64,000 nucleotides of DNA. Origin: Theocolax elegans. Taxonomy: Eukaryota > Arthropoda > Insecta > Hymenoptera > Cerocephalidae. Position 1 is the first letter of the stretch. Every line of letters begins with the position of its first letter. Where the stretch lies: contig CM047431.1 in the NCBI GenBank assembly GCA_026168455.1, positions 59,416,910 through 59,480,909 of the forward strand, in the 5' to 3' direction. Position numbers and translations under genes: made by a program. The notes beneath the pieces are model-generated. The model saw only the letters and a list, made by a program, of their open reading frames with translations, was not told the origin of the DNA and searched no databases. Positions 1 through 11,840 of the stretch are shown one piece after another.

Positions 1-34
1 TCTTCATCCACGCTGCTGTGCACATCAGCTCGTC

Positions 35-59
35 CATCATCATCATCATCATCATCATC
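35..59. repeat. (CAT)n microsatellite
   Basis: Eight consecutive CAT triplets. The short His/Ile-rich reading frame over them is a by-product of the repeat and not a gene. Confidence 0.95.
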
Positions 60-272
60 GGCGTCTCCTCAAGGCTTTGGCCTCCTCTTCTTGCAGGTGC
101 ACCGTGCACGAGAGAGATGAATCCTTTGGTACAATTCAGTGGCGTTTGCGCGGCCCATTGCGCAACTGACGACCGAAGCGATACGCGATGCGCACATCTA
201 TGATCTACCCATACGTATATATACGTATACAAATACACACACTGCACACACACATACGCATGTATATGTGTA

Positions 273-275
<3 letters not shown>

Positions 276-324
<49 letters not shown>
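276..324. repeat. (AT)n microsatellite, about 49 bp
   Basis: An uninterrupted alternating AT tract following a short CA/TG-rich stretch. It is one of about ten long TA tracts in the window and the only notable feature between 60 and 389 apart from mixed single-copy DNA. Confidence 0.95.
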
Positions 325-330
<6 letters not shown>

Positions 331-389
331 CATATACATGTAAATAAAAATTAAAACGTTAGCTCAGCAAGACCGACAAAATTTCTATA

Positions 390-776
390 TTAAGGAGATG
401 TGATACTCAAATTACAGGAACCTACCTCTAAAATCCGAAAAATTTAAAAAACTAATGGAATTAAAAATCTGAAAAAATTTACAGATAATGTTGAAAGCAA
501 ATAGAATACCGTTACGGAGCGATTGTTTCTAAATAATTAATTTAAAATGAATTTTATAGAAAAACCATTTGGTCGGTAATATATAGCTATAAAAACAATA
601 CTGCACGGCTGCTCAAAAATCTCGTTGATTTATTGATAAAAAAATTTGAAAAAATTCATAGACTATCTTTAATGTAAATACAACATCATTACAGAGCGTT
701 TTTTTCGATAAAGTATACTGTTCGCTTAAGAAAAAATAAATTGTGATTCTGTTTCAATGGGTTTACATCTCCTTAA
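390..776. mobile_element. TTAA-bounded non-autonomous element (MITE-like), member 1
   Basis: The left end reads TTAAGGAGATGT and the right end ACATCTCCTTAA, a perfect 12-bp inverted repeat that includes a TTAA at each edge (390-393 and 773-776). The 387-bp interior is AT-rich without an open frame. It contains an imperfect internal direct repeat, recognisable by the related motifs GTTACGGAGCG near 515 and ATTACAGAGCG near 693. TTAA target duplication is the hallmark of piggyBac-superfamily transposition. That assignment is inferred from the target site only, because no transposase is present. Related ends occur at 47011, 53102, 53491 and 53742. Confidence 0.75.
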
Positions 777-1845
777 TTTAAAAAATTTATACAATTTTGA
801 AGTACTACACTTTAGGTACACCCTGGAAATGTATATATTCTAGACATTTCGAATACTTTTTAAAAATGTTTCTAATTTACTCGGTGACTGTTCATTAATG
901 TGTATATCGCTCTTTTTATTTTCACGAAATTCGAATAAAGTATATGCATACTAAAAGTATATGCGGTTGAATCCTTAACGGAAACAAATTTTTTAGATTT
1001 TGAAATCTGGAGATATTTCGATTTTTCTTAAGTTTTCATAAGTTATTTATCTCAGAGTGTATTAATTTTCGGTGTGTAATGTTAAATGTAACTTTGGCTG
1101 TGAATTTCGTCCAAGATATCTGCACCCCACATGCAGTTTAAAAATCTGTCAAAAATACCTTGTAACGAGAGTTTTCGAAAAATTTTAATTTGTCTGAATA
1201 TCGATAAGAAAGTTACATCAACATTTTAAAAGTTAATTCGATCAGTTGTATCTATATACATTTATTAGTATTTTCTATTTATTTACACTTATTTCTTTCA
1301 TTATACGTTAGCAATCATGCGACCTAGACGAGCAGGACTCTATTTGTACAATTATACGCGAAAAATGTAATGTATATATACTTAATTGTGCAGTATACAT
1401 CAAGAGTCGTCGTTAAATAGTATATACAAAGTCTAAAATTATTTTTAAACAACTACACGAATTCAAACCGCAGGATGCGCACTGGAAATACAAATCATAA
1501 TTTTAAACGCTAAATTATTGCGCTACACGATGTATTATAAAATAACATTTTTTTTTAATAAAATCTACAGTCGTGTTGGAAGTACGCACGAGTGTTATTG
1601 CAACTCAACTGGAAGTACCTTGAAAAAAAAGGCAATGTACAACTGAACGTACAAGTACATTGTGTACGGTATATATATAGGATATATGGTATCAACAAAA
1701 AAAAAAGAGTAACCCAATTCGATAACTCGTTTTTGCGCTGCCCTAAACTGTATACAGCGGAGAAGAGAAAAAGTAAGAGTAATTGAAAAGAAAAAAAAAT
1801 TGAAATTGTATTTTCAAAAAAAAAAAAAGTGAAAAACGAATGTCG
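777..1845. other. AT-rich non-coding stretch
   Basis: No open frame, structured RNA or long inverted repeat could be supported. It holds only AT-rich single-copy-looking DNA and short homopolymers. Confidence 0.6.
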
Positions 1846-2083
1846 ATCGAACGTATGTATATAAGAAGAAGGATAAACGTCCTGCAGTGGCGAACCTGGG
1901 GCATTATCATGCAACAATGGCAGGCGCGATCCACCGATCCCTGCGAGCATGTGTGCACACTGTGCAGCGCACCGCGACGACCTCACCGCACGCACCCGAG
2001 TGAGTCCCCCACTACAAGTCGGAGAGGAGAGAGACCGAGTTCTGTTCTTCCCCTGCCTGCTTGGCTGCCTCCTTTGCGCCGAC

Positions 2084-2126
<43 letters not shown>

Positions 2127-2200
2127 AAGCCACCTGGGGGCGGCGGGCGCGAGAGAGTCGCTCAGTAGTCAGTGCTGCCGTGAGTTCCGAGGAGGCCGGA
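1846..2200 (+). promoter_or_regulatory. Candidate CpG-rich promoter region
   Basis: Base composition changes sharply here from AT-rich to CpG- and GC-rich. The pocket contains a GA repeat (2083-2126) and, at 2160-2176, two closely spaced initiator-like TCAGT/CAGT motifs in CGCTCAGTAGTCAGTG. Insect promoters often have a TCAGT initiator, so a + strand start near 2160-2175 is plausible. Possible 5' splice sites (GTGAGT) lie at 1999 and 2180. No TATA box is placed convincingly. The assignment rests on composition, the initiator-like motif and the candidate exon downstream, and no transcript evidence is available from sequence alone. The long minus-strand open frame over this pocket is low complexity. 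Confidence 0.4.
2083..2126. repeat. Interrupted (GA)n microsatellite
   Basis: GAGA tract with a few interruptions inside the candidate promoter pocket. GAGA tracts in insect promoters can bind GAGA-factor-type proteins. That role is a possibility here and is not shown. Confidence 0.85.
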
Positions 2201-2613
2201 TCGTAATCGTACCGCTCGCGCGTATACCCGATATACACCGTACACATCTATACGGGCTTTTGTTATATACCAAACGTCATCGTCCTGTACACCCGTGTTA
2301 TATCGATTCAAACTATAAAATATATATATACACATACACATAAGGAGTACACGATATACACTTGTTACTGCCCATGTGCAGGCCGGTCCGTCTATATTAA
2401 AGTGCGCCGACCTTACCCAAACTCGTCGTTGACGTACACACCATTTTTTTTTTCAGTGATACGCTGCGTATACGTGAATACGCATAGATGCAACGTATAT
2501 AAGTGTCCGAGAGAAAAAATAAAATAAAATAGTTCAGTGAAGAAAGTATAGGAGGAGGAGAAGGAGAAAGACTTAAGGAGCGATAACCGGCACGATATAT
2601 ATGGAACCACCCC
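2201..2613 (+). other. Candidate 5' leader (5' UTR)
   Basis: This follows the initiator-like motif and leads to the candidate start codons. It includes a strong-looking 3' splice site at 2454-2456, a run of ten T followed by CAG. A leader intron between GTGAGT at 2180 and this CAG is therefore possible. A poor-context upstream ATG at 2601 opens a six-codon frame that stops at 2619-2621, overlapping the first main-frame ATG in another frame. Such an upstream frame could reduce translation from 2614 and favour the ATG at 2626. Confidence 0.35.
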
Positions 2614-2651
2614 ATGGATAGCAACATGTCCACCGCGGCCTACGTCCACCG
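2614..2651 (+). CDS. Candidate first coding exon of an unidentified gene
   Basis: From ATG 2614 the frame reads MDSNMSTAAYVH, then two bases (CG) before a GTACGT donor at 2652-2657, giving an exon that ends in phase 2. A second in-frame ATG at 2626 has the better insect start context (CAAC before ATG), so the protein may begin MSTAAYVH. Read through without splicing, the frame stops three codons later at a TAA, so the alternative is a 15-residue small open frame. I do not recognise the gene. The support is the GC-rich setting, start context and donor quality. If real, the following intron runs past the end of the window unless an exon has been missed. Partial: only the 5' exon is seen. Confidence 0.35.
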
Positions 2652-2657
2652 GTACGT

Positions 2658-3690
2658 TTAACACCCATCTATCTATACATATATATATACACATCCTGCG
2701 ATTTACCAAACGTTTATCACTTCTTCTTTTTTTTTTGGCTTCTCTCATCGCGGTCTATTGTACTACTTTTTTTCGACGGGGCGCATCCTCCCTGTATACG
2801 CACCCTCGCAACAACGAGGGCTTACGATTTCGCGCGCGCACGCGTCAATGCGATTCTGTATCGGCTGCGTGTACAGCCATTTTCCGAAGATGGGTGTGTT
2901 TCCGGCTCCCGAATTATTTTTCATCGCGCTTCACAATTTTACCTTTGTTCTCCTTAGTTTTACTCGTACTTTATACTCTATACAGTTACAGCCGAATTTT
3001 TCATTTTACGCTTTTCCAAATTTTTAAATCTATATTATATGTATATACATATATACCGAGTGAGTTCCTTTCGGTTCCACGCGATGTTTTCATTATACTT
3101 CGGCGTTCTCGCCGAGTTTTCGGGTAAATCGAACGAGTTTTCTTCGTCATTTTTTATTTTAAAATTCCGCTTGTATATATAGGTGTAATATCGACTCGAA
3201 ATTGTATATAGGTAGCCTCGAGTACCGGTCGAATTAAATGTTTTCGACGAAATTCGGTGCAATTAACAACCACACTGTAAGATTAATATATATTATATAT
3301 ATATATATATACGTTTGGTTTTATCGTGGAAAATGGAAAATAATTAATAACTGCGGGGATTCCAAAATTTCTTGAAAATGTTTTTTAAAAATGAAAAAAA
3401 AAAGAGATAAACGATCCTATTCCAACGAAAAGTCGGGAGGTAATTGGTTTTTAGTGGAAACGGTTATCTCTAAATGACTACTTAAACATTGCTCAAATCG
3501 TTTAAAGGATAGTAAAAAAAAATATTGGTCGTATTGCTGTGTATAATAGGTACGGATTGTTCGACGTTTCGTTTTGCAATGTCGCGCAGATGAATTCGAC
3601 GTATCTACCAAAGTAGGAAAATAGTAATAATTGTGAAAAATAACGATAATGAAGGATGGTATACGAGGGTATGTATGGTCCGATTTAACG
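2658..3690. other. Mixed-composition non-coding stretch
   Basis: The start (to about 3130) is moderately CpG-rich and continues the exon 1 pocket. The rest is AT-rich with a TA tract at about 3290-3311. No gene or element is supported. Confidence 0.5.
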
Positions 3691-4160
3691 ATTTTCACTT
3701 TCTCGCGGGCGCGTGTGTGTGTACGCCCATCGGCAAGAACCTCTAACCCGGGCGTAAAGTTCAACGGCCAGGTTGTCAAACGATGAATAGGAGCAAAAGA
3801 AAAAGGAAAATAAAGATGATGAGAGGAAAAAAATGGAGGCGACGAGGTCTAGGAGATGGTTATTAGTTATTCATCGGTTAGTACGTTGACACTGGCACGG
3901 CAGGGTCAGTGTGACTGCGGATCAGGGCCGACTCCCTTCGGGTAGCTGGCCGACCGTGCGATCGATACGCACCGGCGCCCCTTCTCTCTATCTCTCTCTC
4001 TCTCTCTCTCTCTTACTTGTTATATTTCTCGCGACGCGCACGCGAGTATCGTACACCGCTACCCGTTTTTCGACTCTCTTCTCTCTGTACAACGATTTTT
4101 TTTTCTGCCGTCTTTTTTTTTGGTATACGAAGTGTTATTTCAAAGGTACTCGACTATAGT
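3691..4160. other. CpG-rich pocket with (CT)n tract
   Basis: GC- and CpG-rich sequence containing a CT repeat at 3990-4013, flanked by AT-rich DNA. It may be a regulatory element or alternative promoter. No open frame with a domain is present. A good acceptor-like tract with ACAG at 4242-4245 follows, but the sequence after it is closed or stops quickly in every frame compatible with exon 1. Confidence 0.35.
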
Positions 4161-5479
4161 TCGGCGATGTGCTTCCGAATGAAAACAACAATGTAATAGG
4201 ATAATTCCTCGTGGTTTTGATCTCTCGTTAATTGCTCTTCTTACAGGTATTCCTGCCACTCGTATGAAATCTGAGTGGGATATTTATAATAACACATGCG
4301 CGATCTACTCGATCGGAATATTTGTATGTAATATATAGATGTTATCTAATGCAATTTATAACTACATTTGGTAAAAGTGAAAGAGGTTAATTTTCCGATC
4401 AAACGTGACAACTTTTCATATATATATATACACTCGTACAGATGTAGCATACACCGAGACCTTTATTACAGTGTTTGATATTAGTAGTTTAGAAAAAAAG
4501 CGCGTGAAAGTACATGTACAAATATATACGTTATCTCAATTTCTAAAATATAAATAATTTTTGTCAGCAATTACTTTCAATTTAAATTTACAGAAAAATC
4601 GACAGAATTCGCGCGCTAGTGTAATTTAATAATCAAATCCCGTTATCAATTTAAATACTTATAACAGTATCAATGATAAAATTTTTAAAGAAAGAAAAGT
4701 AAAACATTGTGTCACGAGAGTATTAATTTTAATGAAACTTTTTTGTCGGAAGGTAAAATGTGAAGTGTAAAATAGTATGTGTATATATACATATATATAT
4801 AACTTATTGCTCGAATTTCAATTTATGTCCGTCGACTGATTTTGACATATTTTTACACAACTGTTGTTGGGCAAGGTATGAGCGATGAATATCGTTGAAA
4901 ACGATTTCGAAGATGAATATTACAAAGTGCGTTTTTCTTTATCACTCGGGAGAGAAAATTGATTTGGGAATACCTGCGCGTGCCATAAGTCGTGCACAAG
5001 TTTTTATTTCCATATTTTGCAATACACGCAGCGTCTATATGTTTGACATTTTCTTTTCCAACAGAAAATTATATAACGTAACAATGGTTTATTCTGTGTA
5101 TATAAATAATCAGGTTTATCACAATAAAACGTGTGCACGTAAGAATTTACTTGAACATATACTTTTATATATATATATATCGCGATAATTGTCATTTTAT
5201 CGTATTAGATTTAAACGATCATTTTCAAACGAATGTATGTTATAATATATATACATAGGAAGAGTAATTACTTAATTTCGTACAAGTCGTCGTATTAAAA
5301 TTTTATTATCACACGCGTTCTTCGTACATGTATAGGTATATAATTGCAATGTTGAAAGTTTACTCGAGTTGTATACGTATATACACGTATCGAAATTTAG
5401 GTAATAATGTTGAAATTGTCGGTATAACTCCAAGTAAAAACCAAACATTTTAAAGCGCAATTTGATTATACGTACACCC

Positions 5480-5510
<31 letters not shown>

Positions 5511-5727
5511 AACCATTAAAGAGAAAGTGAACGTTTATTTAAAATCAGGTGTAGGTCCTTTTTCAAGTTATAAAATTGATTCAGTACCTAGATAGTAAGA
5601 TGATTAGGTTCGAGCATTAATCATTTTCCATCTTGGGAAATATATATATACCTATATTCCCCGAGATTCAATCAAAATGTATATTTGAATGGATGTGCGG
5701 TTTTTATCGTAAAGAAGAAAGTATATA
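4161..5727. other. AT-rich non-coding stretch
   Basis: Single-copy-looking AT-rich DNA with TA tracts near 4780-4800, 5166-5180 and 5485-5510. No gene is supported. Confidence 0.55.
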
Positions 5728-6536
5728 GATAGATAACGTTTGAGAAAAGATTTACTGGGCGTGTATTGCTATTCAACCTTATCCGAAAACCTTTACGTTT
5801 TCGTATTGTCCCGCGCGGGTGTAAAAATAATCGTCCAGCTCAATGAATTTTGGCGCATGCATAATCAAACAACCCCGATTATTGTAATTACGTAAAATAT
5901 TATTGTATATGTGTGTGTGTGTGTGTTGTGTATAGGTACCAGGTAATTTGTGGGTGTACGTAGCGTTGCGCACACTGCAGCTATATATGAACATTATATA
6001 TATAGTTACATAGAGAAGGTTCATTCTCTAGTTAACGTCTCTCACGTTATTGAATTCGCTTTAACCGCATTTTTGTACTTCACCACCAGGCTCTAGACAC
6101 AAGGAAACCAAATTCTTCGTTTCCATTCATAAGTCTATATATATGATGATCTAAACAATGGTACACACGCGTGCTAAGATCGTTTCCGCTTGCCGTCAAT
6201 TATCCTCTTTTCTTTTCTTTTTTTTTATCTCTCTCTCTCTCTCTCTCTCTCTCTTTCATAGTTTCATACACCGCATTCGCGAAGCTATATAATTTTGAGT
6301 TAATTTCCTAGAGTTTTTATATAAACGCACGTGGAAAGTAAATTGAATTATTTAATTATCCCTTTTATACATTTCGATCCATTATCTTTGTAACGTTGTG
6401 TGCACTCATTATTATATTGAATATTATCACTCATCGCGTTTTTGAAATTGTATTGAGAGATGTTGAGTCTATCCGTCGAAAAGTACGATAAATAAATTTT
6501 CATTTCGCGCACTCGGACGCGGTTATATATACTCGG
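5728..6536. repeat. Local duplication, first A-B-c block
   Basis: A (5728-6282) begins GATAGATAACG and carries a TG tract and a CT tract. B (6283-6490) begins AGCTATATAATTTTGAG and ends at CGAAAAGTACGATA. c (6491-6536) is a short AT/CG-rich tail containing the motif CACTCGGACGCGG. The whole block recurs at 6741-7543 with only small differences, mostly in microsatellite length. Short open frames found twice here are simply duplicated non-coding DNA. Confidence 0.9.
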
Positions 6537-6744
6537 AGCTATATAATTTTGAGTTAATTTCCTAGAGTTTTTATATAAACGCACGTGGAAAGTAAATTGA
6601 ATTATTTAATTATCCCTTTTATACATTTCGATCCATTATCTTTGTAACGTTGTGTGCACTCATTATTATATTGAATATTATCACTCATCGCGTTTTTGAA
6701 ATTGTATTGAGAGATGTTGAGTCTATCCGTCGAAAAGTACGATA
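6537..6744. repeat. Local duplication, extra B segment
   Basis: A 208-bp copy of B sits 254 bp downstream of the first B. It ends by joining directly to a second copy of A through a shared GATA, giving the order A-B-c, B, A-B-c. B is therefore present three times (6283, 6537, 7298). Confidence 0.9.
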
Positions 6745-7238
6745 GATAACGTTTGAGAAAAGATTTACTGGGCGTGTATTGCTATTCAACCTTATCCGAA
6801 AACCTTTACGTTTTCGTATTGTCCCGCGCGGGTGTAAAAATAATCGTCCAGCTCAATGAATTTTGGCGCATGCATAATCAAACAACCCCGATTATTGTAA
6901 TTACGTAAAATATTATTGTATATGTGTGTGTGTGTGTGTTGTGTATAGGTACCAGGTAATTTGTGGGTGTACGTAGCGTTGCGCACACTGCAGCTATATG
7001 AACATTATATATATAGTTACATAGAGAAGGTTCATTCTCTAGTTAACGTCTCTCACGTTATTGAATTCGCTTTAACTGCATTTTTGTACTTCACCACCAG
7101 GCTCTAGACACAAGGAAACCAAATTCTTCGTTTCCATTCATAAGTCTATATATATGATGATCTAAACAATGGTACACACGCGTGCTAAGATCGTTTCCGC
7201 TTGCCGTCAATTATCCTCTTTTCTTTTCTTTTTTTTTA

Positions 7239-7272
<34 letters not shown>

Positions 7273-7543
7273 ATAGTTTCATACACCGCATTCGCGAAGC
7301 TATATAATTTTGAGTTAATTTCCTAGAGTTTTTATATAAACGCACGTGGAAAGTAAATTGAATTATTTAATTATCCCTTTTATACATTTCGATCCATTAT
7401 CTTTGTAACGTTGTGTGCACTCATTATTATATTGAATATTATCACTCATCGCGTTTTTGAAATTGTATTGAGAGATGTTGAGTCTATCCGTCGAAAAGTA
7501 CGATAAATAAATTTTCATTTCGCGCACTCGGACGCGGTTTTAT
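6741..7543. repeat. Local duplication, second A-B-c block
   Basis: A second copy of A starts at 6741 (offset 1013 from the first). It is followed by B at 7298 and the c tail to about 7543. Near identity to the first block implies a recent event. Confidence 0.9.
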
Positions 7544-7800
7544 ATATATATATATACATATATAATTCATATTAGAGATTCGTTCGTTCGGTAATTGTTA
7601 ATCGAACAACCGATCGTATTAAAAAAATGTACTCGAAAAAAATAAAAATCGTTGCCTGCATATTCCTGCGGGGTACATGTACATATACATATGTATAGGT
7701 ATAACAGAAGATAGTCGGAAAGGATATACGCGACCTGAAACAGAAGCCGTGAAAAATGTTTAATTACGGTTGGCAATAATTCACGCACCGGTTAAAGAAT
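7544..7800. other. AT-rich spacer
   Basis: A TA tract followed by AT-rich single-copy DNA. Nothing further is supported. Confidence 0.5.
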
Positions 7801-8640
7801 CCAGAGAGGTCGAATTTCTCATAAGCGGAGTGTAAGTTATCGAAACGCGCGCGGTAATGGTATATATAAAAACCGAGAAACAAAAGTACAAAAAAAAAAA
7901 AAAGAGGAAGAAACTAGTAAATTCCAATCGAGTAGTCGCGAGGTACACGAGGGGAAAGGGAGAACCTCATTGGTGGAAAGTTGCGGAGGGAAGGTATGCG
8001 CTAGCGAACGAACGAGGCGAGCCTTCGTTTTTCGGAAAATAAAGGGAAACGCAAAATCCTTCCTGCGTCTATATGTATATATATATACACACGCAACGAG
8101 GCGAATACGCGCGTTGCGACGCGAAAGAAAAGAGATAGGTAAAAAAGAGGAGTAAAGAAGAAGAAAAAAAAAGAAAAAGAAGAGAAGTAAGGGTACAAGC
8201 GCAGAAGAAATAAAGAGGCTAGAAGTAGCCAGCCCGGTTTTTCCTTGAACCTGGCGTGCCGGCAGCTATTGACCGCGCGCGGCCGTTCTCTCTCTCTCTC
8301 TTCGTCTCGTTCGCTTCGGAGTAATATCTTCCGTCGTCGACGCCTCTCTCGGTGGAGAGGCCGCGAGTCGAGGCACGCGAAGGATCGGAGTATTCTATAC
8401 TTATATATATATGTTCCTCTTCGTTTTACTTTCGATGGAGTATATATATATACATATAGTGGACTGCACATATACGTGTACATACGTGCGTACAGAGGAT
8501 ACGAAACGATGTCCTCGACCAACGTCTCGAGGATTATATTCACGGAAGGATGTAGATCGACAAAGTTCGTTCGATCAATTACTCGATCTATATATTCGAT
8601 CGCATTCATATCATTTTTATATACGCTACTCGCATTTTGT
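7801..8640. other. CpG-rich pocket with purine-rich and CT tracts
   Basis: The core at 8225-8400 is the most GC-rich, with GCGCGCGGCCG and a CT repeat at 8286-8301, preceded by a long A/G-rich strand at 7880-8220. A short GC hairpin occurs near 8345-8370 (CTCTCGGTGGAGAG). It could be a regulatory element or promoter. The long minus-strand frame across it is Arg-, Ser- and Phe-rich low complexity. Confidence 0.35.
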
Positions 8641-11200
8641 ATATATATACTAATTATTTAATTTAAATATTTTAACAATAATTTTCCGTGTATACCACTC
8701 TCAAAGTGCAGCTTTATTCGTTAAATTGTTTAATACGAAAAATTATTTTCCAAGTGTTTTTACTTTTATCGTAAATTGTAAATTGCGAATGTTTCAAATC
8801 ATAAATTAACGCCCTCGTCTGTATAGCTGAATAAAATTTAAACCTCGAAAATTTCAGTAATTTAAATAGCTATACGAAGAATAATTAGTTATAGATTTCA
8901 TCGCAAAATAACTAAAATTTATCTAACTTCAATAGCCGCATGAATATCTTATTTTTACGAAAATCGCTTTTTTTTTAATCGGTGGATAAATCGATATCAT
9001 CAAATATTTATAAAAATTTACTACTAAAATATTATTTTTGTTACTATTATTATATTTATATAGGTGCCAGCTGATAAATCAGATAACTTGTTACAAACTT
9101 TTTCAGTCCAGATTTAATAGCTAATTCGATAGCTACAAAATTAGGTTAATTTCGATACAATATTAGCTTAACAATTACTTAAAAATCTGTTATGATTGTT
9201 CTACATCGAAATCGAACGACAACTCAACAAAAGGTTATTAATTCTGATAATTATTATAACACATAGATATTTAATTACTAATATACATACATATTATATA
9301 TGCGGTAACGTTTAAAATGATATTAATTAATTATGGAAACGCACCGTAAATAAAATTACCTGGAATTTTTAATCACCAATACGCAGGTAAAACGTTCGAA
9401 AATTAATTTTGAAAATTAACGAATACGGTAAATGTGCGCGCATTATTAATATATACGTGCTACTCGGTGGTAAAAGTTATCCAATAACGATGGCGACGAC
9501 CAGTCGATATATATAATTTCAATAATGTATATATAAAATATTGCCGCGCATCGACGATTATTTTATATTGAATAATCGAAACATATATGTATGTACATAA
9601 GACTGTGGTGGAAAAGGTATATTATATCGATCTCCAATTATTGGACCCGTCTAACTGAAAATCACGGTCCCTCTCAATTGCCCGATTACTCTATCATCAA
9701 ACGTGAAAGCGAAAATCGTAAAGCAATTAACCTTACCTACTGTATTCAACGGTATACACACTTGGTGTGCATTGAGAGAGGTAGAGTAAACCTAAACAAA
9801 CCAGACAATATATATGTTCGCGTTACTGAAGTATAGCTGGTACAAATAATGTAAAACATTACATCTTTTCACGTATTGTTTTATATATACCTATAATACG
9901 CCTTTTGTTTGTGTACCAATTACTCACTGATTACTTACGTTTTTACATTGCTATACACGCGGTGAAAATAAATGAACAAAAGTTACTCAAATATATGTGT
10001 GGTTATATCATTTTTGTACAAATTTGTTGTATACAAAGTATGTGGATCGCTTATAGTATTTTTTTACCATCAGACGGTACAGGTAGTTATCAAAATCATG
10101 TGTTTTATTTCGGAATGTTCATATGAAACACGTGGATACTTTTTTAAAAATATTTTTTATAAAAAAAAACCGTTGTTAAAAAAAGAGTTTTTTTAGTACA
10201 AAAATAAATAAATGTTCTTAAAGAATTTTTTGGTCAAAAAAAAAAATTAAATTTTCTTATTAGTTAAAAATTAAAAGCTCAAATTATATTCGCATGTTAT
10301 TTATATCGATCTTCGCTAATTTATAATTTGTTTAAAACAAAAAATAATGGGAAACTATTGAGGGTGCAAAATTAAATAAGAAGTGAGATGTATATAATGT
10401 AAAAAAGAAAAGAGAACCAAGTTCTCGCAAGTCCACGACAAGGAAATAATGAGAGAGAATACGGTAGAAATTGAACAGAACCGCGGACGCGGAACGACGA
10501 AAGAGCTCAGATAAGGCGATCAATGGCACCTGACAAGACTTCGATAAGAGGCTCGAACTCGAGTTCACGAGTCCTGAACGTTTTAATTTCGCTTATTCGT
10601 GAATACGCATACATACACCTATATCCGTGGATGTGCGAATGATATGCAGAGTAGTCGAGAAAATTGGGCATTGACGATATCGCAATTTATTAAAATAAAA
10701 CGATATTTATTAATTATACTAAAACGTATTAATTAAGACTGCACGGTAGTTAATCTGACAAGCGCCATAAATTTAATTATACATCTGATGTGAGTACCTA
10801 TATAGAAAAATATATACGTCGTATATACAAGCATACCTCGATCGTCATTAATTATATAACAAATGTTGTTTTTTTTTCATCAAACACGTCGAATAATAAA
10901 AAAATAGAAATTATTCTTTCCTTTTATAACGTACACCATCTCAAAGTGAAATGTAAATTTCTACTTGTAGCTAGAAATTCAAGACGGAAATAACGTTACT
11001 TGAAAAAAAAAAGATCTCACCACTCGAACACTTTAACTCCAATTAGAGAAACGCCAAAGTATCGTCATGAAGTAAAAATAAGGAACAAAATAAGTCAAAA
11101 AATACCAGTAGGAAAACATAAAATGGATAACTGCCCTTTAACATAATTTCACTTCCGGCAACAAACTTTGCCTATTGAATCCGAAATAGTGCAGTACGTA
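8641..11200. other. AT-rich non-coding stretch
   Basis: Very AT-rich, with no gene, microsatellite of note or long inverted repeat recognised. Confidence 0.55.
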
Positions 11201-11840
11201 AAATACAATTAAAACGCAACCATATTTCCTTTCACTAATTCCAGAAAACGCGAATACGTTGAAAATATAATAATGAAAGGAAAAAAAAAAGAATGTAATC
11301 GCACAATTGTACCAAAATCACTGGATGAAATATCGATTTTACAGAGTTTTGGGCTTTCTGCCAGAGTTGAATAATCTATAGATGCTATACGACTCGTTTG
11401 CGCATCGCCCTTCCTCGAGGGTTTCCCCTTTCGCACCCCTGTATACTCGGAGAAGGGAAAGAGATCCCTTTTTCTTTTTCATTTTTGGTGCTTCCTTGCG
11501 ATCGAAACTCCGCAACGCTGTACTGCAATAAGTTGCCTTTCGGTTCCGATATGAACTTTCGAAGTATTGCCTTTTTCTTATCGAGAGAGAGAGAGAGAGA
11601 GAGAGAGACTCTTTTTTCCATTATCTCGTTGATGAAAGTGCACAGGAAAGCGGGTCGTGACTTTTTTCATATTTATTTCATTCGACGAATTTCGATATTT
11701 CTTTTGTTCAATCAGTCGATTGCACATTAACGCACGTTTTCATTTTAAAACATTTATTTACAATAAATCGTGGATTCTTTTCGTATTACCAATACGATCG
11801 ACGAAACAACACGTTTTTTTTCCTTTCTTTTCATTTTTTT
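11201..11840. other. Mixed-composition stretch with (GA)n
   Basis: Moderately GC-rich at 11390-11530 and containing a GA repeat at 11583-11608. Overlapping short frames on both strands are low complexity. Confidence 0.45.

Noticed and set aside
1555..2247. 230-codon minus-strand open frame, the longest in the window
   Set aside because: It is Ser/Leu- and Phe-rich low-complexity sequence generated by the GA repeat and T-rich tracts, antisense to the candidate promoter pocket, with no domain.
4236..4260. Pyrimidine-rich tract with ACAG|GTATTC, considered as a second ratchet site
   Set aside because: The donor half (GTATTC) is poor, and no useful frame follows if read as an exon.
5880..5960. 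Repeated TG tracts with spaced unique sequence, considered as a CRISPR-like array
   Set aside because: It is a microsatellite within a duplicated block. There are no regularly spaced direct repeats, and the sequence is eukaryotic.
8001..8609. 202-codon minus-strand open frame
   Set aside because: Composition follows purine/pyrimidine tracts (Arg-Glu runs, then Phe-Ser runs). No recognisable motif.
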